Positions 1 to 7,955 of a stretch of DNA of 43,420 nucleotides are shown piece after piece. The stretch lies in NCBI GenBank assembly GCA_964567045.1, contig CAZMLE010000031.1:1-43420 (forward strand). Reading direction: 5' to 3'. The DNA is from JAFNGF01 sp964567045 (GTDB lineage: Bacteria > Planctomycetota > Phycisphaerae > Sedimentisphaerales > Anaerobacaceae). Position 1 is the first letter of the stretch; each line of letters begins with the position of its first letter. Made by a program: the position numbers and the translations under genes. The notes below the pieces were generated by a model that did not search any database, had not been told where the DNA came from, and saw nothing but the letters and a program-made list of their open reading frames with translations.

Positions 1-59
1 TTCTTACCCTTTAGTGGACCTATTGGAGCATCTTTTTCGTAATAAATTTTTGCTGTCAT
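1..59 (-). CDS. ilvC: Ketol-acid reductoisomerase, N-terminal fragment
   Basis: Only the first 19 codons are inside the window; the gene runs off the left edge. The peptide begins MTAKIYYEKDAPIGPLKG, which matches the conserved N-terminus of IlvC (an xKIYYdkDA start just before the NADPH-binding Rossmann fold). An AAGGAG ribosome binding site lies about 11 bases upstream of the ATG. IlvC converts acetolactate to dihydroxyisovalerate in valine/isoleucine/leucine synthesis. It follows ilvB and ilvN on the same strand, the usual order, which supports the call. The Rossmann and catalytic regions cannot be seen here. Confidence 0.85.
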   Translation of the reverse strand, partial: MTAKIYYEKDAPIGPLKGK

Positions 60-182
60 AGATTCAATTCTCCTTAGTTCCAGACTACCACTGTCAAACC
101 GGCAAACTTTATCGTGGCAATATATGCGCACATTATATGCAAAGCTTTCCGCCAGGCAAGGAATTTAACGGGTAGTTTTCAT

Positions 183-246
183 TGACCGGCACCGCAGGGG
201 TGCCGGCTAAACAATATATTTAGCCCCGCAATTTACTGCGGGGTTT
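183..246. repeat. Two-hairpin mosaic element between ilvN and ilvC
   Basis: Two perfect hairpins are joined by a short linker. The first stem is CCGGCACC/GGTGCCGG (186-206) followed by CTAAAC; the second is CCCCGCA/TGCGGGG (224-243) preceded by TTTAG and followed by TT. The linker GGCTAAAC..TTTAGCC is itself an imperfect inverted repeat. The same architecture recurs many times in the window. It lies just downstream of the ilvN stop, where it could act as an RNA hairpin or attenuator between ilvN and ilvC; that role is inference. Confidence 0.85.
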
Positions 247-258
247 TGATGCACAAAA

Positions 259-750
259 TCAGTCCGCCTCAGTTTTTGCCTGTCGCGGCATGGCGATTGT
301 GCCGGTTCTGGCTACATTTTTGATGCCGTAAGGCTTACAGACATCGATGAAAGCCTCGATCTTCTCCTCCGGTCCGCTGACCTCGACCATAACAAACCTC
401 TGCCCGATATCCACAACTTTGCCCTTAAACATCTCTATCAGAGATAAGATCTCGGGCCGTTTCTCCGGCGGGGCAGAAATCGCTATAAGCATCAAATCGC
501 GTGCTACGACCGGCTGACCGGCAAAATCCTGCACTTTGACCACCGGAACAATCTTGGCTAACTGTTTGCGAACCTGCTCAAGAACCTTATCGTCGCCGAC
601 AACAACAATCGTCATTCGGCTCAACTTCGGATCTTCGGTTCGGCCAACAGCCAGCGAATCAATATTAAACGCACGCGCGGCAAACATCCCGGCAACGTGA
701 GCCAGAACGCCGGGCTTGTTTTCAACCAACGCACTTATTATATGCTTCAT
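259..750 (-). CDS. ilvN: Acetolactate synthase small (regulatory) subunit
   Basis: A protein of 163 residues with the ACT-domain start MKHIISALVENKPGVLAHVAG, as in IlvN/IlvH, the regulatory subunit that binds valine and activates IlvB. The pattern ENKPGVL..VAGMFAARAFNIDSLAVG is the classic ACT ligand loop and helix; the C-terminal half (EILSLIEMFKGKVVDIG) is the second ACT-like domain. The open frame extends 11 codons further upstream, but that extension runs into a hairpin repeat, so the ATG at 750 is preferred. It lies 73 bases after ilvB, with a palindromic repeat in the gap. The length is normal for the family. Confidence 0.95.
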   Translation of the reverse strand: MKHIISALVENKPGVLAHVAGMFAARAFNIDSLAVGRTEDPKLSRMTIVVVGDDKVLEQVRKQLAKIVPVVKVQDFAGQPVVARDLMLIAISAPPEKRPEILSLIEMFKGKVVDIGQRFVMVEVSGPEEKIEAFIDVCKPYGIKNVARTGTIAMPRQAKTEAD

Positions 751-773
751 TTTTGCACACCTGAAACCAATAG

Positions 774-800
774 AACCCCCCAATAAATTGGGGGGCTAAA
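774..800. repeat. Hairpin repeat between ilvB and ilvN
   Basis: A perfect palindrome, CCCCCCAAT/ATTGGGGGG (776-795), has AA on its left and CTAAA on its right, the same bracket as the other mosaic hairpins but with a stem of six C/G pairs. It fills part of the 73-base gap between two genes expected to be co-transcribed. Confidence 0.85.
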
Positions 801-823
801 TATTATATACCTTCTTTCGGCCG

Positions 824-2554
824 TTACGCCAGAGACTCCAACATGTCAAGCCCATCCATTTCATCAAGGCTCTTGCCGGCTGGAACCATAGGCCAAACAT
901 TTTCCTCCCGCTCAATCTTAAAATCAACTACGCAGGGCTGCTTCTGAGCCAGCATTTCTTTAATAGCGACAGGCACGTCAGCTTTCTTGTCGACAGTCAG
1001 CCCAACCGCACCTATGGCACGGGCAACGGTGGCGTAATCAGGGTTGGACAGAAAACTATGGGAATAACGCTTATTATAGAAAAGCTCCTGCCACTGCCGA
1101 ACCATGCCCATGTATCCATTATTCAGAATGCAGACCTTTATCGGCAGATTGTATTGAACGGCAGTTGCCAGCTCGGTCATCGTCATATTGAAAGAGCTGT
1201 CTCCGTCGATATCGATAACGGTGGCGTCGGGCTTTGCCACCTGAGCGCCTATGGCAGCCGGCAGGCCAAAGCCCATGGTGCCCAGACCTCCGGAGCTTAT
1301 TAGCTGGCGGGTTTTGATAAACCGATAAAACTGAGCCGTCCACATCTGATTCTGACCAACCCCCGTGGTTATAATGGCGTCACTTGCAGTCTGGCGACAA
1401 AGCTCTTCGATAACATACTGCGGCTTAATCGTCGCAGCCTGCCGGTCGTAGCTAAATGGATATTTCTTTTTCCAGTCCGCGATCTTCTTAAACCACGGTT
1501 TTCGCTCGCGAAATTCCACCCGCTCGAGAAGATCAGCCAGTATCAGCTTCGCGTCACCTACAACGGGGATATCCACGCGCACGTTTTTGGATATGCTGGC
1601 AGGATCAATATCAATATGGATTATCTTGGCGTTAGGAGCGAAGGTCTTCAGCTTTGCCGTAACCCTGTCGTCAAAGCGAGCACCAACTGCAATCAGCAGG
1701 TCGCACTCCTGCACCGCATAATTGGCGTAGGCCGCCCCGTGCATTCCGAGCATTTCCAGCGATTCGGGCTTTCTCTGGTCGAAACTGCCCAGACCCAAAA
1801 GCGTAGTGGTAACCGGCAGATGCGCTTTTTCAGCCAATTGCCTTAATTCTTCGCTGGCGTTGGCACTGATAACGCCGCCGCCGACATAAAGCACGGGCCT
1901 TTCAGAGCTATTTATCGCTGCTGCTGCTATGGAGATCTGTCTGGCGTTGCCCTTGGTCCGAACCCGATAGCCGGGTAAATCCATTTCCTTCGACCCATCG
2001 TGTCTGCACTTTGCGACCTGAACATCAACGGGTAAATCAACCACCACCGGACCAGGCCGACCAGTCGAAGCAATATAAAACGCCTCCCGGATGATCCGAG
2101 CCAAATCCTCGACCCTCTTAACGATGCAGTTGTACTTGGTAATTGGGCGGGTAATGCCGGTTGTATCTGCCTCCTGAAAGGCATCGTTGCCGATAAGCTC
2201 GGTGCGAACCTGACCTGTCAGGGCGACTATTGGCACCGAATCCATCATTGCGGTAGCAAGACCCGTGGTCAGATTACACGCCCCAGGCCCGCTTGTGGCG
2301 ACAACGACGCCGACCTTGCCGCTGGCGCGGGCGTAGCCGTCAGCCATGTGACAGCCGCCCTGCTCGTGCCGCGGATTTATGAATCTGATTGGCGCGTCGT
2401 ATAACCTGTCAAACAAAGGCAGTACCACGCCGCCAGGATAGCCGAACATCGTCTCTACGCCCTGCTCCAGGAGTGTATCAACTATTATCTGGGCGCCTGT
2501 TTTGAGGGAAGACCCGTCGATGGCTTCAATTGAAGTGCCGGAGTTTGGTTCCAT
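824..2554 (-). CDS. ilvB: Acetolactate synthase large (catalytic) subunit
   Basis: A 576-residue thiamine-diphosphate enzyme that condenses two pyruvates (or pyruvate plus 2-oxobutyrate), the first common step of branched-chain amino acid synthesis. Visible landmarks are VETMFGYPGGVVLPLFD with the catalytic glutamate in NPRHEQGGCHMADGYARA, the GPGACNLTTGLATA loop, the central FAD-binding-type domain, and the C-terminal ThDP/Mg motif IDIDGDSSFNMTMTELATAVQYNLPIKV with NNGYMGMVRQWQ. The ATG at 2554 has a GGAAAGGG site before it; a longer open frame adds 25 codons with no family match. First gene of the ilvB-ilvN-ilvC operon. Confidence 0.97.
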   Translation of the reverse strand: MEPNSGTSIEAIDGSSLKTGAQIIVDTLLEQGVETMFGYPGGVVLPLFDRLYDAPIRFINPRHEQGGCHMADGYARASGKVGVVVATSGPGACNLTTGLATAMMDSVPIVALTGQVRTELIGNDAFQEADTTGITRPITKYNCIVKRVEDLARIIREAFYIASTGRPGPVVVDLPVDVQVAKCRHDGSKEMDLPGYRVRTKGNARQISIAAAAINSSERPVLYVGGGVISANASEELRQLAEKAHLPVTTTLLGLGSFDQRKPESLEMLGMHGAAYANYAVQECDLLIAVGARFDDRVTAKLKTFAPNAKIIHIDIDPASISKNVRVDIPVVGDAKLILADLLERVEFRERKPWFKKIADWKKKYPFSYDRQAATIKPQYVIEELCRQTASDAIITTGVGQNQMWTAQFYRFIKTRQLISSGGLGTMGFGLPAAIGAQVAKPDATVIDIDGDSSFNMTMTELATAVQYNLPIKVCILNNGYMGMVRQWQELFYNKRYSHSFLSNPDYATVARAIGAVGLTVDKKADVPVAIKEMLAQKQPCVVDFKIEREENVWPMVPAGKSLDEMDGLDMLESLA

Positions 2555-2863
2555 TTTTTGCCCTTTCCTGATAAACGCTATGCCGTTATGCCGGTGAATT
2601 ATAGTTCTGCTGGCCGCTACAGGCATCAATCGCTTCTATCAGCGAAGCGACCGAAGGACCTGCAGTTTATGGCCCTTACCATAACCCCGAAACTCCGCCT
2701 CTGGCGGATCTCAGGACCGCGCCTGCACGTTTTCATGCAAACGCAGAAACAATTCTACAAAACGAAACATTGTCTGTCAACTATTATTTTCGGCAATTTA
2801 CCTGGCCTGAAATTAAATACTTGCTAAAATAAATCTTTAGATGAATTTTTCAGGAGACTTGTT
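2555..2863. other. Divergent intergenic region upstream of ilvB and the NifU-like gene
   Basis: A 309-base gap between divergent genes, so it should hold both promoters. I see no open frame with a family match, no tRNA, no T-box-like or peptide-leader attenuator that I can support, and no copy of the bracketed hairpin repeat. AT content rises towards the NifU-like gene. Confidence 0.5.
2822..2830 (+). promoter_or_regulatory. Possible extended -10 promoter of the NifU-like gene
   Basis: TGCTAAAAT matches the extended -10 form (TGnTAnnnT) about 33 bases upstream of the ATG at 2864; no good -35 hexamer is seen at the right distance. The downstream CAGGAG (2852-2857) is the ribosome binding site, 7 bases from the start. 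The call rests on sequence pattern only. Confidence 0.3.
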
Positions 2864-3133
2864 ATGTGTGATAAGTGCGGTTGTGCTGAAGCTAACACCG
2901 AAAATACTTTTCACCAGAAGGTAAAAGACGCAATTGACTCGATTCGACCGGCCCTGCAGGGTCACGGCGGTGATATCGAACTGCTGGGAACCGAAGCAGA
3001 TAATACCGTCAAAGTTCGCCTGCAGGGAGCATGCCAGGGCTGCCCAGGGGCAGCGATGACCATGAGAATGGGCATTGAAAGAATCATCAAAGAAAGGGTG
3101 CCGGAAGTCAAAGAAGTCATCGCGGTAGATTGA
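2864..3133 (+). CDS. NifU C-terminal-domain Fe-S scaffold protein
   Basis: An 89-residue protein whose residues about 15-89 form a NifU C-terminal (Nfu-type) domain: DSIRPALQGHGGDIELLG followed by VKVRLQGACQGCPGAAMTM, in which the CxxC pair binds a transferable Fe-S cluster. It has a short Cys-rich start (MCDKCGC) that is not part of the classic Nfu domain and could be an additional metal site. It works in iron-sulphur cluster assembly in the cytoplasm, in keeping with the several Fe-S enzymes nearby (RlmN, the OYE/GltD hybrid). It stands alone on the plus strand, with a good AGGAG site. Confidence 0.92.
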   Translation: MCDKCGCAEANTENTFHQKVKDAIDSIRPALQGHGGDIELLGTEADNTVKVRLQGACQGCPGAAMTMRMGIERIIKERVPEVKEVIAVD

Positions 3134-3137
3134 ATGT

Positions 3138-3164
3138 TTAGCCCCCACCCCCGCGGTGGGCGTT
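3138..3164. repeat. Hairpin repeat at convergent gene ends
   Basis: TTTAG leads into an imperfect C-rich hairpin (CCCACC at 3144-3149 pairing with GGTGGG at 3155-3160) that ends in GCGTT. It sits between the stop codons of the NifU-like gene and mtnA, where it may act as a two-way terminator (inference). Confidence 0.65.
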
Positions 3165-3170
3165 ACCTGT

Positions 3171-4232
3171 TTACGCAAGATGTCTCGCTACCTTGCGCGC
3201 ATTCGGCTTTTCAATCACGCCACGCTCGGTAATGATGGCGGAAATATCCTTTGCCTCGGTGACGTCGAAAGCCGGGTTGTATACAGCAACTCCGTCCGGA
3301 GCAACTTGAGTATCGGCAAGTCGGCCTACCTCCTCAGCGGGCCTTTGCTCGATAGGTATATCAGCCCCCCTCTTTATGGCCAAATCGAACGTGCTCGACG
3401 GGGCAGCAATGTAAAACGGTATGCAATGCTGCCGGGCAAGAATACTTAAGCTATACGTGCCGACCTTATTGGCGGCGTCACCGTTAGCAGCAATTCGGTC
3501 GGCGCCGGTTATGACGGCGTTTATTTTGGCCTGTTTCATCAGCCAGCCGGCTGTGTTATCACATATCACCGTGACATCGACGCCCGCTTGCTGAAGCTCC
3601 CAGGCTGTCAGACGCGATCCCTGCAAAAGCGGTCGGGTCTCATCGACATAAACCTTAAACTTTTTGCCCTTTTTGTGCGCCTCGAACATCAAGGATAAGG
3701 CGGTTCCCTGCCCGGCGGTCGCCAGCGCCCCAGCGTTACAATGCGTCAAGATGCCTGCACCTTGCTTGATAAACTTCTGCCCGTTCTGGCCGATCCGCAA
3801 GCACATATCCACATCTTCCCGATAGATGGCGTTTGCCTCAGCCAAGACGTGCCGGCGCAGTTTTTCTAATTTTGCCGCCGGGTGTCCTACGACAAAATCC
3901 TGGGCACTTTTTTTGACTCTGGTCAGTGCCCAGAACAAGTTGACTGCGGTGGGGCGCGTGGCAGCCAAACGATCCTGCGCCTCAGCCAGTGCGGCAAGTC
4001 CCTGCTGCAAGTCGCCTGGTGCATCCAATTTTTGCATCGCCAGAACCAGCCCATAGGCTGCTGCCACACCGATGGCTGGGGCGCCGCGAACAGCGAGTGT
4101 TTTTATCGCTTCGCAAAGCTGTTTAACTTCACTGCACTGTAGCTTCACGAATTTGCCGGGCAGTTGCCTCTGGTCGATAAGCTCCAGAAAACCGTCTGTA
4201 TCACCGACCCATTTGATCGCTTGGACAATCAT
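3171..4232 (-). CDS. mtnA: S-methyl-5-thioribose-1-phosphate isomerase
   Basis: A 353-residue protein of the MtnA/eIF2B-alpha-like family that isomerises 5-methylthioribose-1-phosphate to 5-methylthioribulose-1-phosphate in the methionine salvage pathway. Landmarks in order are LAVRGAPAIGVAAAYG, the catalytic-cysteine motif LTHCNAGALATAG, the substrate-loop ETRPLLQGSRLTAWEL, the catalytic aspartate in VITGADRIAANGD, and KVGTYSLSILARQHCIPFYIAAP. The ATG at 4232 starts the family-like sequence MIVQAIKWVGD; the open frame continues upstream only through a repeat. No clear Shine-Dalgarno is visible because the repeat abuts the start. No other salvage gene is seen in the window. Confidence 0.95.
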   Translation of the reverse strand: MIVQAIKWVGDTDGFLELIDQRQLPGKFVKLQCSEVKQLCEAIKTLAVRGAPAIGVAAAYGLVLAMQKLDAPGDLQQGLAALAEAQDRLAATRPTAVNLFWALTRVKKSAQDFVVGHPAAKLEKLRRHVLAEANAIYREDVDMCLRIGQNGQKFIKQGAGILTHCNAGALATAGQGTALSLMFEAHKKGKKFKVYVDETRPLLQGSRLTAWELQQAGVDVTVICDNTAGWLMKQAKINAVITGADRIAANGDAANKVGTYSLSILARQHCIPFYIAAPSSTFDLAIKRGADIPIEQRPAEEVGRLADTQVAPDGVAVYNPAFDVTEAKDISAIITERGVIEKPNARKVARHLA

Positions 4233-4312
4233 AACTGAATTTAGAATGTAGAATGCAGAATCTAGAATTACCAATTCACAATTCACAATTCTTCATTCTA
4301 ACTGTAGATTTT
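4233..4312. repeat. GAATT-type short tandem repeat array
   Basis: Tandem degenerate units of the type AGAATGTAGAATGCAGAAT and CAATTCACAATTCACAATT fill the gap upstream of mtnA and run into the last codons of the neighbouring flavoprotein gene (stop at 4298). Related units occur at 12990-13023 inside uvrA and at 15701-15750. Confidence 0.8.
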
Positions 4313-6352
4313 TCGCTCTCTGTAATCGTGCCAAGCCGGCTCAAATGCCTTCCTCTCAGCGGGCATCGGCCTGGGCTTTACGTTCCGGCAGCAAAACAAA
4401 TCCGGCGCATTCCTGTCATACTCGATCCGCAATATGGAATCCCGTAGGGCCTTATTCTCTGGCTTGAATTTCAGGGCACCTCCAGTAGCCTTATTAGTAA
4501 TGTCAGGATGTATCTGAATTCCGTCCGAAGCCCGGACAAGGTGTGAGCCGCGAGAGCCGCTGCCTCGCTCAAGCAGCTCCACAATCGCCCTTAGATACGC
4601 AACACTGGCTAACGCCAAATGCTCTGCCTGGACCGCCCTTACGAGTCCTGGGGCATCTTTTACATCGAAGGCCTTTTGCTGTACGTCCTTATAGAGCTTA
4701 ACCGCCTCGCCAAGAGCTTTGCGGGCATCGCTTACCTCTCTTATATGCCCTGCCGAAGCCGTCATTCGGCCCTGAATTTCTTCTATCACTTCTTCGGGCA
4801 CCAGCCCGTCCGGACTTTTGTATGTGGCCAGTCTCTTGATAAGGCCGGTCAATTGCCCGTCAATTTCGCTTTGTTCTTTTGAATAATCGGGCAAATCACA
4901 ACCGTAAACGTTCACGATATATTCAGCGGCTCGCAGACCGCCTACCTGGCCGGCATTCAGCGCCGAACCGCCGGGCCGTTTAACGCCGTGTGTTCCTGCC
5001 ATTTCGCCGATCACAAAAGTGTGTGGTATATTGGACTGCCACCATTTATCTACGGCAAAGCCGCCGTTATTGTGCTGGGCACACACCGCGATTTCGAGAG
5101 ACTCTGAATACAGATCGATGCCGTTTTCCTTATAAACCTCGATAGCCAAAGGATTCATACGGCGGAGGCGTTCAATCGGCGTACTCTGCAACGCGCCGGC
5201 TTTTCTCAGATAATTGTAGGCCTCCGGCTCAAGCTCATTGAGGCGAAAATCCTTCATAGACTTATTGCCCACTGGATTGTGCAAAAAGTCCATAAAAACA
5301 CGTCTGCCTTTTTGGGTTTCACTGAAGACCAGAATGTCAATCAAAGATGACTGCGAATTTTCGATGCGTTGCGGGTCGAAAGGCCATTGATAGCCCTTCA
5401 GGAAAATGCTCGTGGCCATTTTGCTCATCGACGGAAAAAAGTCCGCCAGGAATTCTCGCGGCTCTTTGCCCGCTGAGTCTGTGCTGAAGATTCGCGGAAT
5501 TGCCTGCATATAAGTGCCGGAGACATTCCAGCGGAATTTTGTACTTGCAAGTCCAAATTGAGATTCGGTCAAATTTTCGGCCACTAAACCCGCCTTAAAT
5601 GCCAGGCCGTGAATGCCAACCTGCCCCTTTGGGTAAACGCTGGCTTTATAGAGTTCGCCTGGCCCACCCACCGCCAGAACTATATTTGAGCCCAAGAAAA
5701 CGTTTATCTTGAGATCCCGATGGTGGGGCAAGCCCCACCCTACCAGCCTGTCTATTGTCACGACCCCCACGATCCGTTTCGATTCGCCGGAGCCAACGGT
5801 AAGCAGGTGCAGCACTTCCTGATTGTCGTAGATCGGCACACCGTAGCACTCAAGCTGTTTTTGCAGACACTGGCTCATAAGTCTGCTGGTCTTGGGGCCT
5901 GCGGATGTGGCACGTTCAAACGGGTCGTTGTCTGTTTTGTAGCCAATAAAAATTCCCATAGAATCCGTTGGAAAAGGAACGCCCACCTGGACAAGATGAT
6001 AAAATTCACGAAGCGAGCCTATCGCCTCAGCAAGCGCCACGTCGCCGTGACAGCAGCCGGCGGCGGTCAAAGTCTTTGCGTGCTCTTGGGCGCTATCCGG
6101 CACATCCGGGCTGGTGCCGATCTTGTAATAGGTCTGCTTATCCGAGCCGCTCATCCGCGATGCGCCCAAGCTGATCCCCGCAGTCACCACCGCGATTCTT
6201 TCTTCAGGATTGGGCACGCCCTTTTGTGCCATGAATTCATACAAGTGCACGGCGCAATTCATCCCCGCAGCGCCCGAGCCGACCACGACAGTATTCAGAT
6301 GATGAACGTTTATTGTATGCTGGGCCGTTTTTTTTGCTGCCATCGTCCGCAT
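4298..6352 (-). CDS. FAD-dependent oxidoreductase, fumarate reductase flavoprotein-like
   Basis: A 684-residue flavoprotein. The N-terminal dinucleotide motif NTVVVGSGAAGMNCAVHL (about residues 20-37) binds FAD; GEMAGTHGVKRPGGSALNAGQVGG (about 455-480) resembles the second FAD-contact region of the succinate dehydrogenase/fumarate reductase flavoprotein family, and a helical C-terminal domain follows. It is the last gene of a four-gene operon; its start lies 5 bases after the aldolase-like gene. A palindromic repeat encodes VGWGLPHH (about 203-210) inside the protein. ATGs at 6352 and 6343 are both possible starts. The substrate is unknown; a soluble 2-oxo acid, enoate or cyclic polyol reductase/dehydrogenase is possible. 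The tail RKIYS* is encoded in repeat sequence. Confidence 0.75.
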   Translation of the reverse strand: MRTMAAKKTAQHTINVHHLNTVVVGSGAAGMNCAVHLYEFMAQKGVPNPEERIAVVTAGISLGASRMSGSDKQTYYKIGTSPDVPDSAQEHAKTLTAAGCCHGDVALAEAIGSLREFYHLVQVGVPFPTDSMGIFIGYKTDNDPFERATSAGPKTSRLMSQCLQKQLECYGVPIYDNQEVLHLLTVGSGESKRIVGVVTIDRLVGWGLPHHRDLKINVFLGSNIVLAVGGPGELYKASVYPKGQVGIHGLAFKAGLVAENLTESQFGLASTKFRWNVSGTYMQAIPRIFSTDSAGKEPREFLADFFPSMSKMATSIFLKGYQWPFDPQRIENSQSSLIDILVFSETQKGRRVFMDFLHNPVGNKSMKDFRLNELEPEAYNYLRKAGALQSTPIERLRRMNPLAIEVYKENGIDLYSESLEIAVCAQHNNGGFAVDKWWQSNIPHTFVIGEMAGTHGVKRPGGSALNAGQVGGLRAAEYIVNVYGCDLPDYSKEQSEIDGQLTGLIKRLATYKSPDGLVPEEVIEEIQGRMTASAGHIREVSDARKALGEAVKLYKDVQQKAFDVKDAPGLVRAVQAEHLALASVAYLRAIVELLERGSGSRGSHLVRASDGIQIHPDITNKATGGALKFKPENKALRDSILRIEYDRNAPDLFCCRNVKPRPMPAERKAFEPAWHDYRERKIYS
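5722..5739. repeat. In-frame palindrome inside the flavoprotein gene
   Basis: A perfect 8-bp stem, GGTGGGGC/GCCCCACC with AA as loop, is followed by CTACC. It is read as VGWGLPHH in the flavoprotein without breaking the frame. It looks like an inserted element because the peptide has no relation to the FAD fold around it. Confidence 0.75.
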
Positions 6353-6357
6353 CCCCG

Positions 6358-7143
6358 TCAGTCGAGATTGAAGTTTCTGCCGGTAGCCTGGCTTATCTGC
6401 TCGATGTTGGCTATGGCAAAATCGATGCTGGGATATTTCCGCAGGCGCATACGATCTATCAACTTTTTAATCGCGGTAAATTCCTTAGCTAAAAGGTCGT
6501 ACTCCTGGTCGTCGATGATTTTTTGCATGGTGGCCTTGTCAATCATACTGAACGAGCCGCCCAGCACCAGAACGCCGGCATCAATATAATCGGGTATATT
6601 ACCGGCGTTGGTGCCGCCGGTGGGCACCAGGCTGATGGTCTTATGAATTGCCGGGTCGATAGCCTTAATAAAAGCGGGGCCGCCAAGCTGCTCAGCCGGG
6701 AATATCTTACAAAGGTTCGCCCCTTTGGAAAACTGATCTATCACTTCGGTGACCGTACCGCATCCAGGTATGATGGGTATGTCGCCGGCAAATTTTTTGT
6801 AGGTCGCGTCGCTGAAGTTGCCGGGCGAAACAAGAAATCGCGCGCCGGCATCCACTGTCTGCTCGACCGTAGGCAAGGGGTCGTCGGCGTTAGCCTTATT
6901 ATAAAGGGCGAGCATTTGACGCGAATCAATCAGACTTGCCGCACCTGCAACAAAATCCGGCAGCTCGGCCCGCAAGCACTGGAGTTTCTCCAGAGGCTTT
7001 TTTATCCGGCAGGTCACTTCCATATTGTTGACACCTGCCTTTATAAGAGCCTGCGCTGTCTTAACAATGTCCAGCTTATCCTGGTTGAATACGAGAATAA
7101 GCCCATCTTTTAGCAGCGTTCTAATTGTGTCTTTTATATCCAT
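6358..7143 (-). CDS. KDPG/KHG aldolase-like protein
   Basis: A 261-residue protein related to the 2-dehydro-3-deoxyphosphogluconate/4-hydroxy-2-oxoglutarate aldolases (class I TIM barrels). Conserved features are a start with ILVFNQ, GVNNMEVTCR containing the general-base glutamate, DAGARFLVSPG and IPIIPGCGTVTEV, then LCKIFPAEQLGGPAFIKAI with the Schiff-base lysine, and LVPTGGTNAGNIPDYIDAGV for phosphate/carboxylate binding. It is about 45 residues longer than typical EDA, with an extra helical C-terminus (from about residue 215). It should cleave a 2-oxo-3-deoxy acid to pyruvate plus an aldehyde. A GAGGATG site precedes the ATG; the gene lies 9 bases after the SDR gene. Confidence 0.88.
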   Translation of the reverse strand: MDIKDTIRTLLKDGLILVFNQDKLDIVKTAQALIKAGVNNMEVTCRIKKPLEKLQCLRAELPDFVAGAASLIDSRQMLALYNKANADDPLPTVEQTVDAGARFLVSPGNFSDATYKKFAGDIPIIPGCGTVTEVIDQFSKGANLCKIFPAEQLGGPAFIKAIDPAIHKTISLVPTGGTNAGNIPDYIDAGVLVLGGSFSMIDKATMQKIIDDQEYDLLAKEFTAIKKLIDRMRLRKYPSIDFAIANIEQISQATGRNFNLD

Positions 7144-7152
7144 TTTTCATCC

Positions 7153-7923
7153 TCACAGTCTTCGCAAGTGAAAACCGCCGTCAACGTTAATTACCGTGCC
7201 CGTACAGAAGTCGAGCCTGCCTTCGGCAATTGCACCGACGGCTTTGGCGACATCTTCCGGCTGACCCCAGCGTTTAATCGGCGTCAATCCCTGGGTGATC
7301 AATTTATCATACTTGTCTTTGACGACTCTGGTCATATCGGTTGCTATAATGCCGGGGCTGACCTCAAACACGCCGATACCGAACTCGGCAAGCCTATCGG
7401 CATAAAGCTTTGTCATCATACCGACGCCGGCTTTACTTATACAGTACTCCCCGCGTGAGGGCGAACTAGTGTATGCAGAGATTGAGCCGACATTTATGAT
7501 CCGAAAAGTCCGCTCAGGGTGCTGCTTTTTCTGCTCAATCATCCAGTTAGCTACCTGCTGGGTCAGAAAATAAGGGCCTTTAAGGTTTATTGCCATCACC
7601 CTGTCGTAGCTTTCTTCTGTCGCCTCCAGAATATCCATCCGCTTCAAAGGTGCTACGCCAGCGTTATTTACCAGCAGATCGCATCTGCAAAAGCTGCTTC
7701 TGGCCGCATCAATTAGACGCCGGCGGTCCTCGCTCTTACTTATATCACCCGGCACAAATTCACACCGTGCACCGAGCTGCTCGACCTCTTTCTTTACAGG
7801 CAGCGGCTCAGGCTTAGCCCGGTTGATTACCATGTCATAGCCCAGCGCTGCCAACTCTTTTGCGATGGCACGTCCTATGCCGCGTCCTGCGCCGGTGACA
7901 ATCGCTACGGGGCGATCTGCCAT
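7153..7923 (-). CDS. Short-chain dehydrogenase/reductase (FabG-like)
   Basis: A 256-residue classical SDR. The cofactor motif is TGAGRGIGRAIA (residues 11-22), the structural motif is NNAG, and the catalytic set is S-Y-K in NVGSISAYTSSPSRGEYCISK; the C-terminus has SPGIIATDM and the usual TGTVINVDGGFHLRRL. It probably oxidises or reduces a hydroxyl/keto group with NAD(P). Although it resembles FabG, the operon (flavin reductase hybrid upstream, KDPG-like aldolase downstream) suggests a sugar-acid or cyclic substrate and not fatty acids. An AGAGGA site sits before the ATG at 7923. Confidence 0.9.
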   Translation of the reverse strand: MADRPVAIVTGAGRGIGRAIAKELAALGYDMVINRAKPEPLPVKKEVEQLGARCEFVPGDISKSEDRRRLIDAARSSFCRCDLLVNNAGVAPLKRMDILEATEESYDRVMAINLKGPYFLTQQVANWMIEQKKQHPERTFRIINVGSISAYTSSPSRGEYCISKAGVGMMTKLYADRLAEFGIGVFEVSPGIIATDMTRVVKDKYDKLITQGLTPIKRWGQPEDVAKAVGAIAEGRLDFCTGTVINVDGGFHLRRL

Positions 7924-7955
7924 TTTTCAAGTCCTCTGGTCTCTCCTGCCCCTCA

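Noticed and set aside
5720..6589. A 289-codon plus-strand open frame opposite the flavoprotein and aldolase-like genes
   Set aside because: It is antisense to two well-supported genes and spans their junction.
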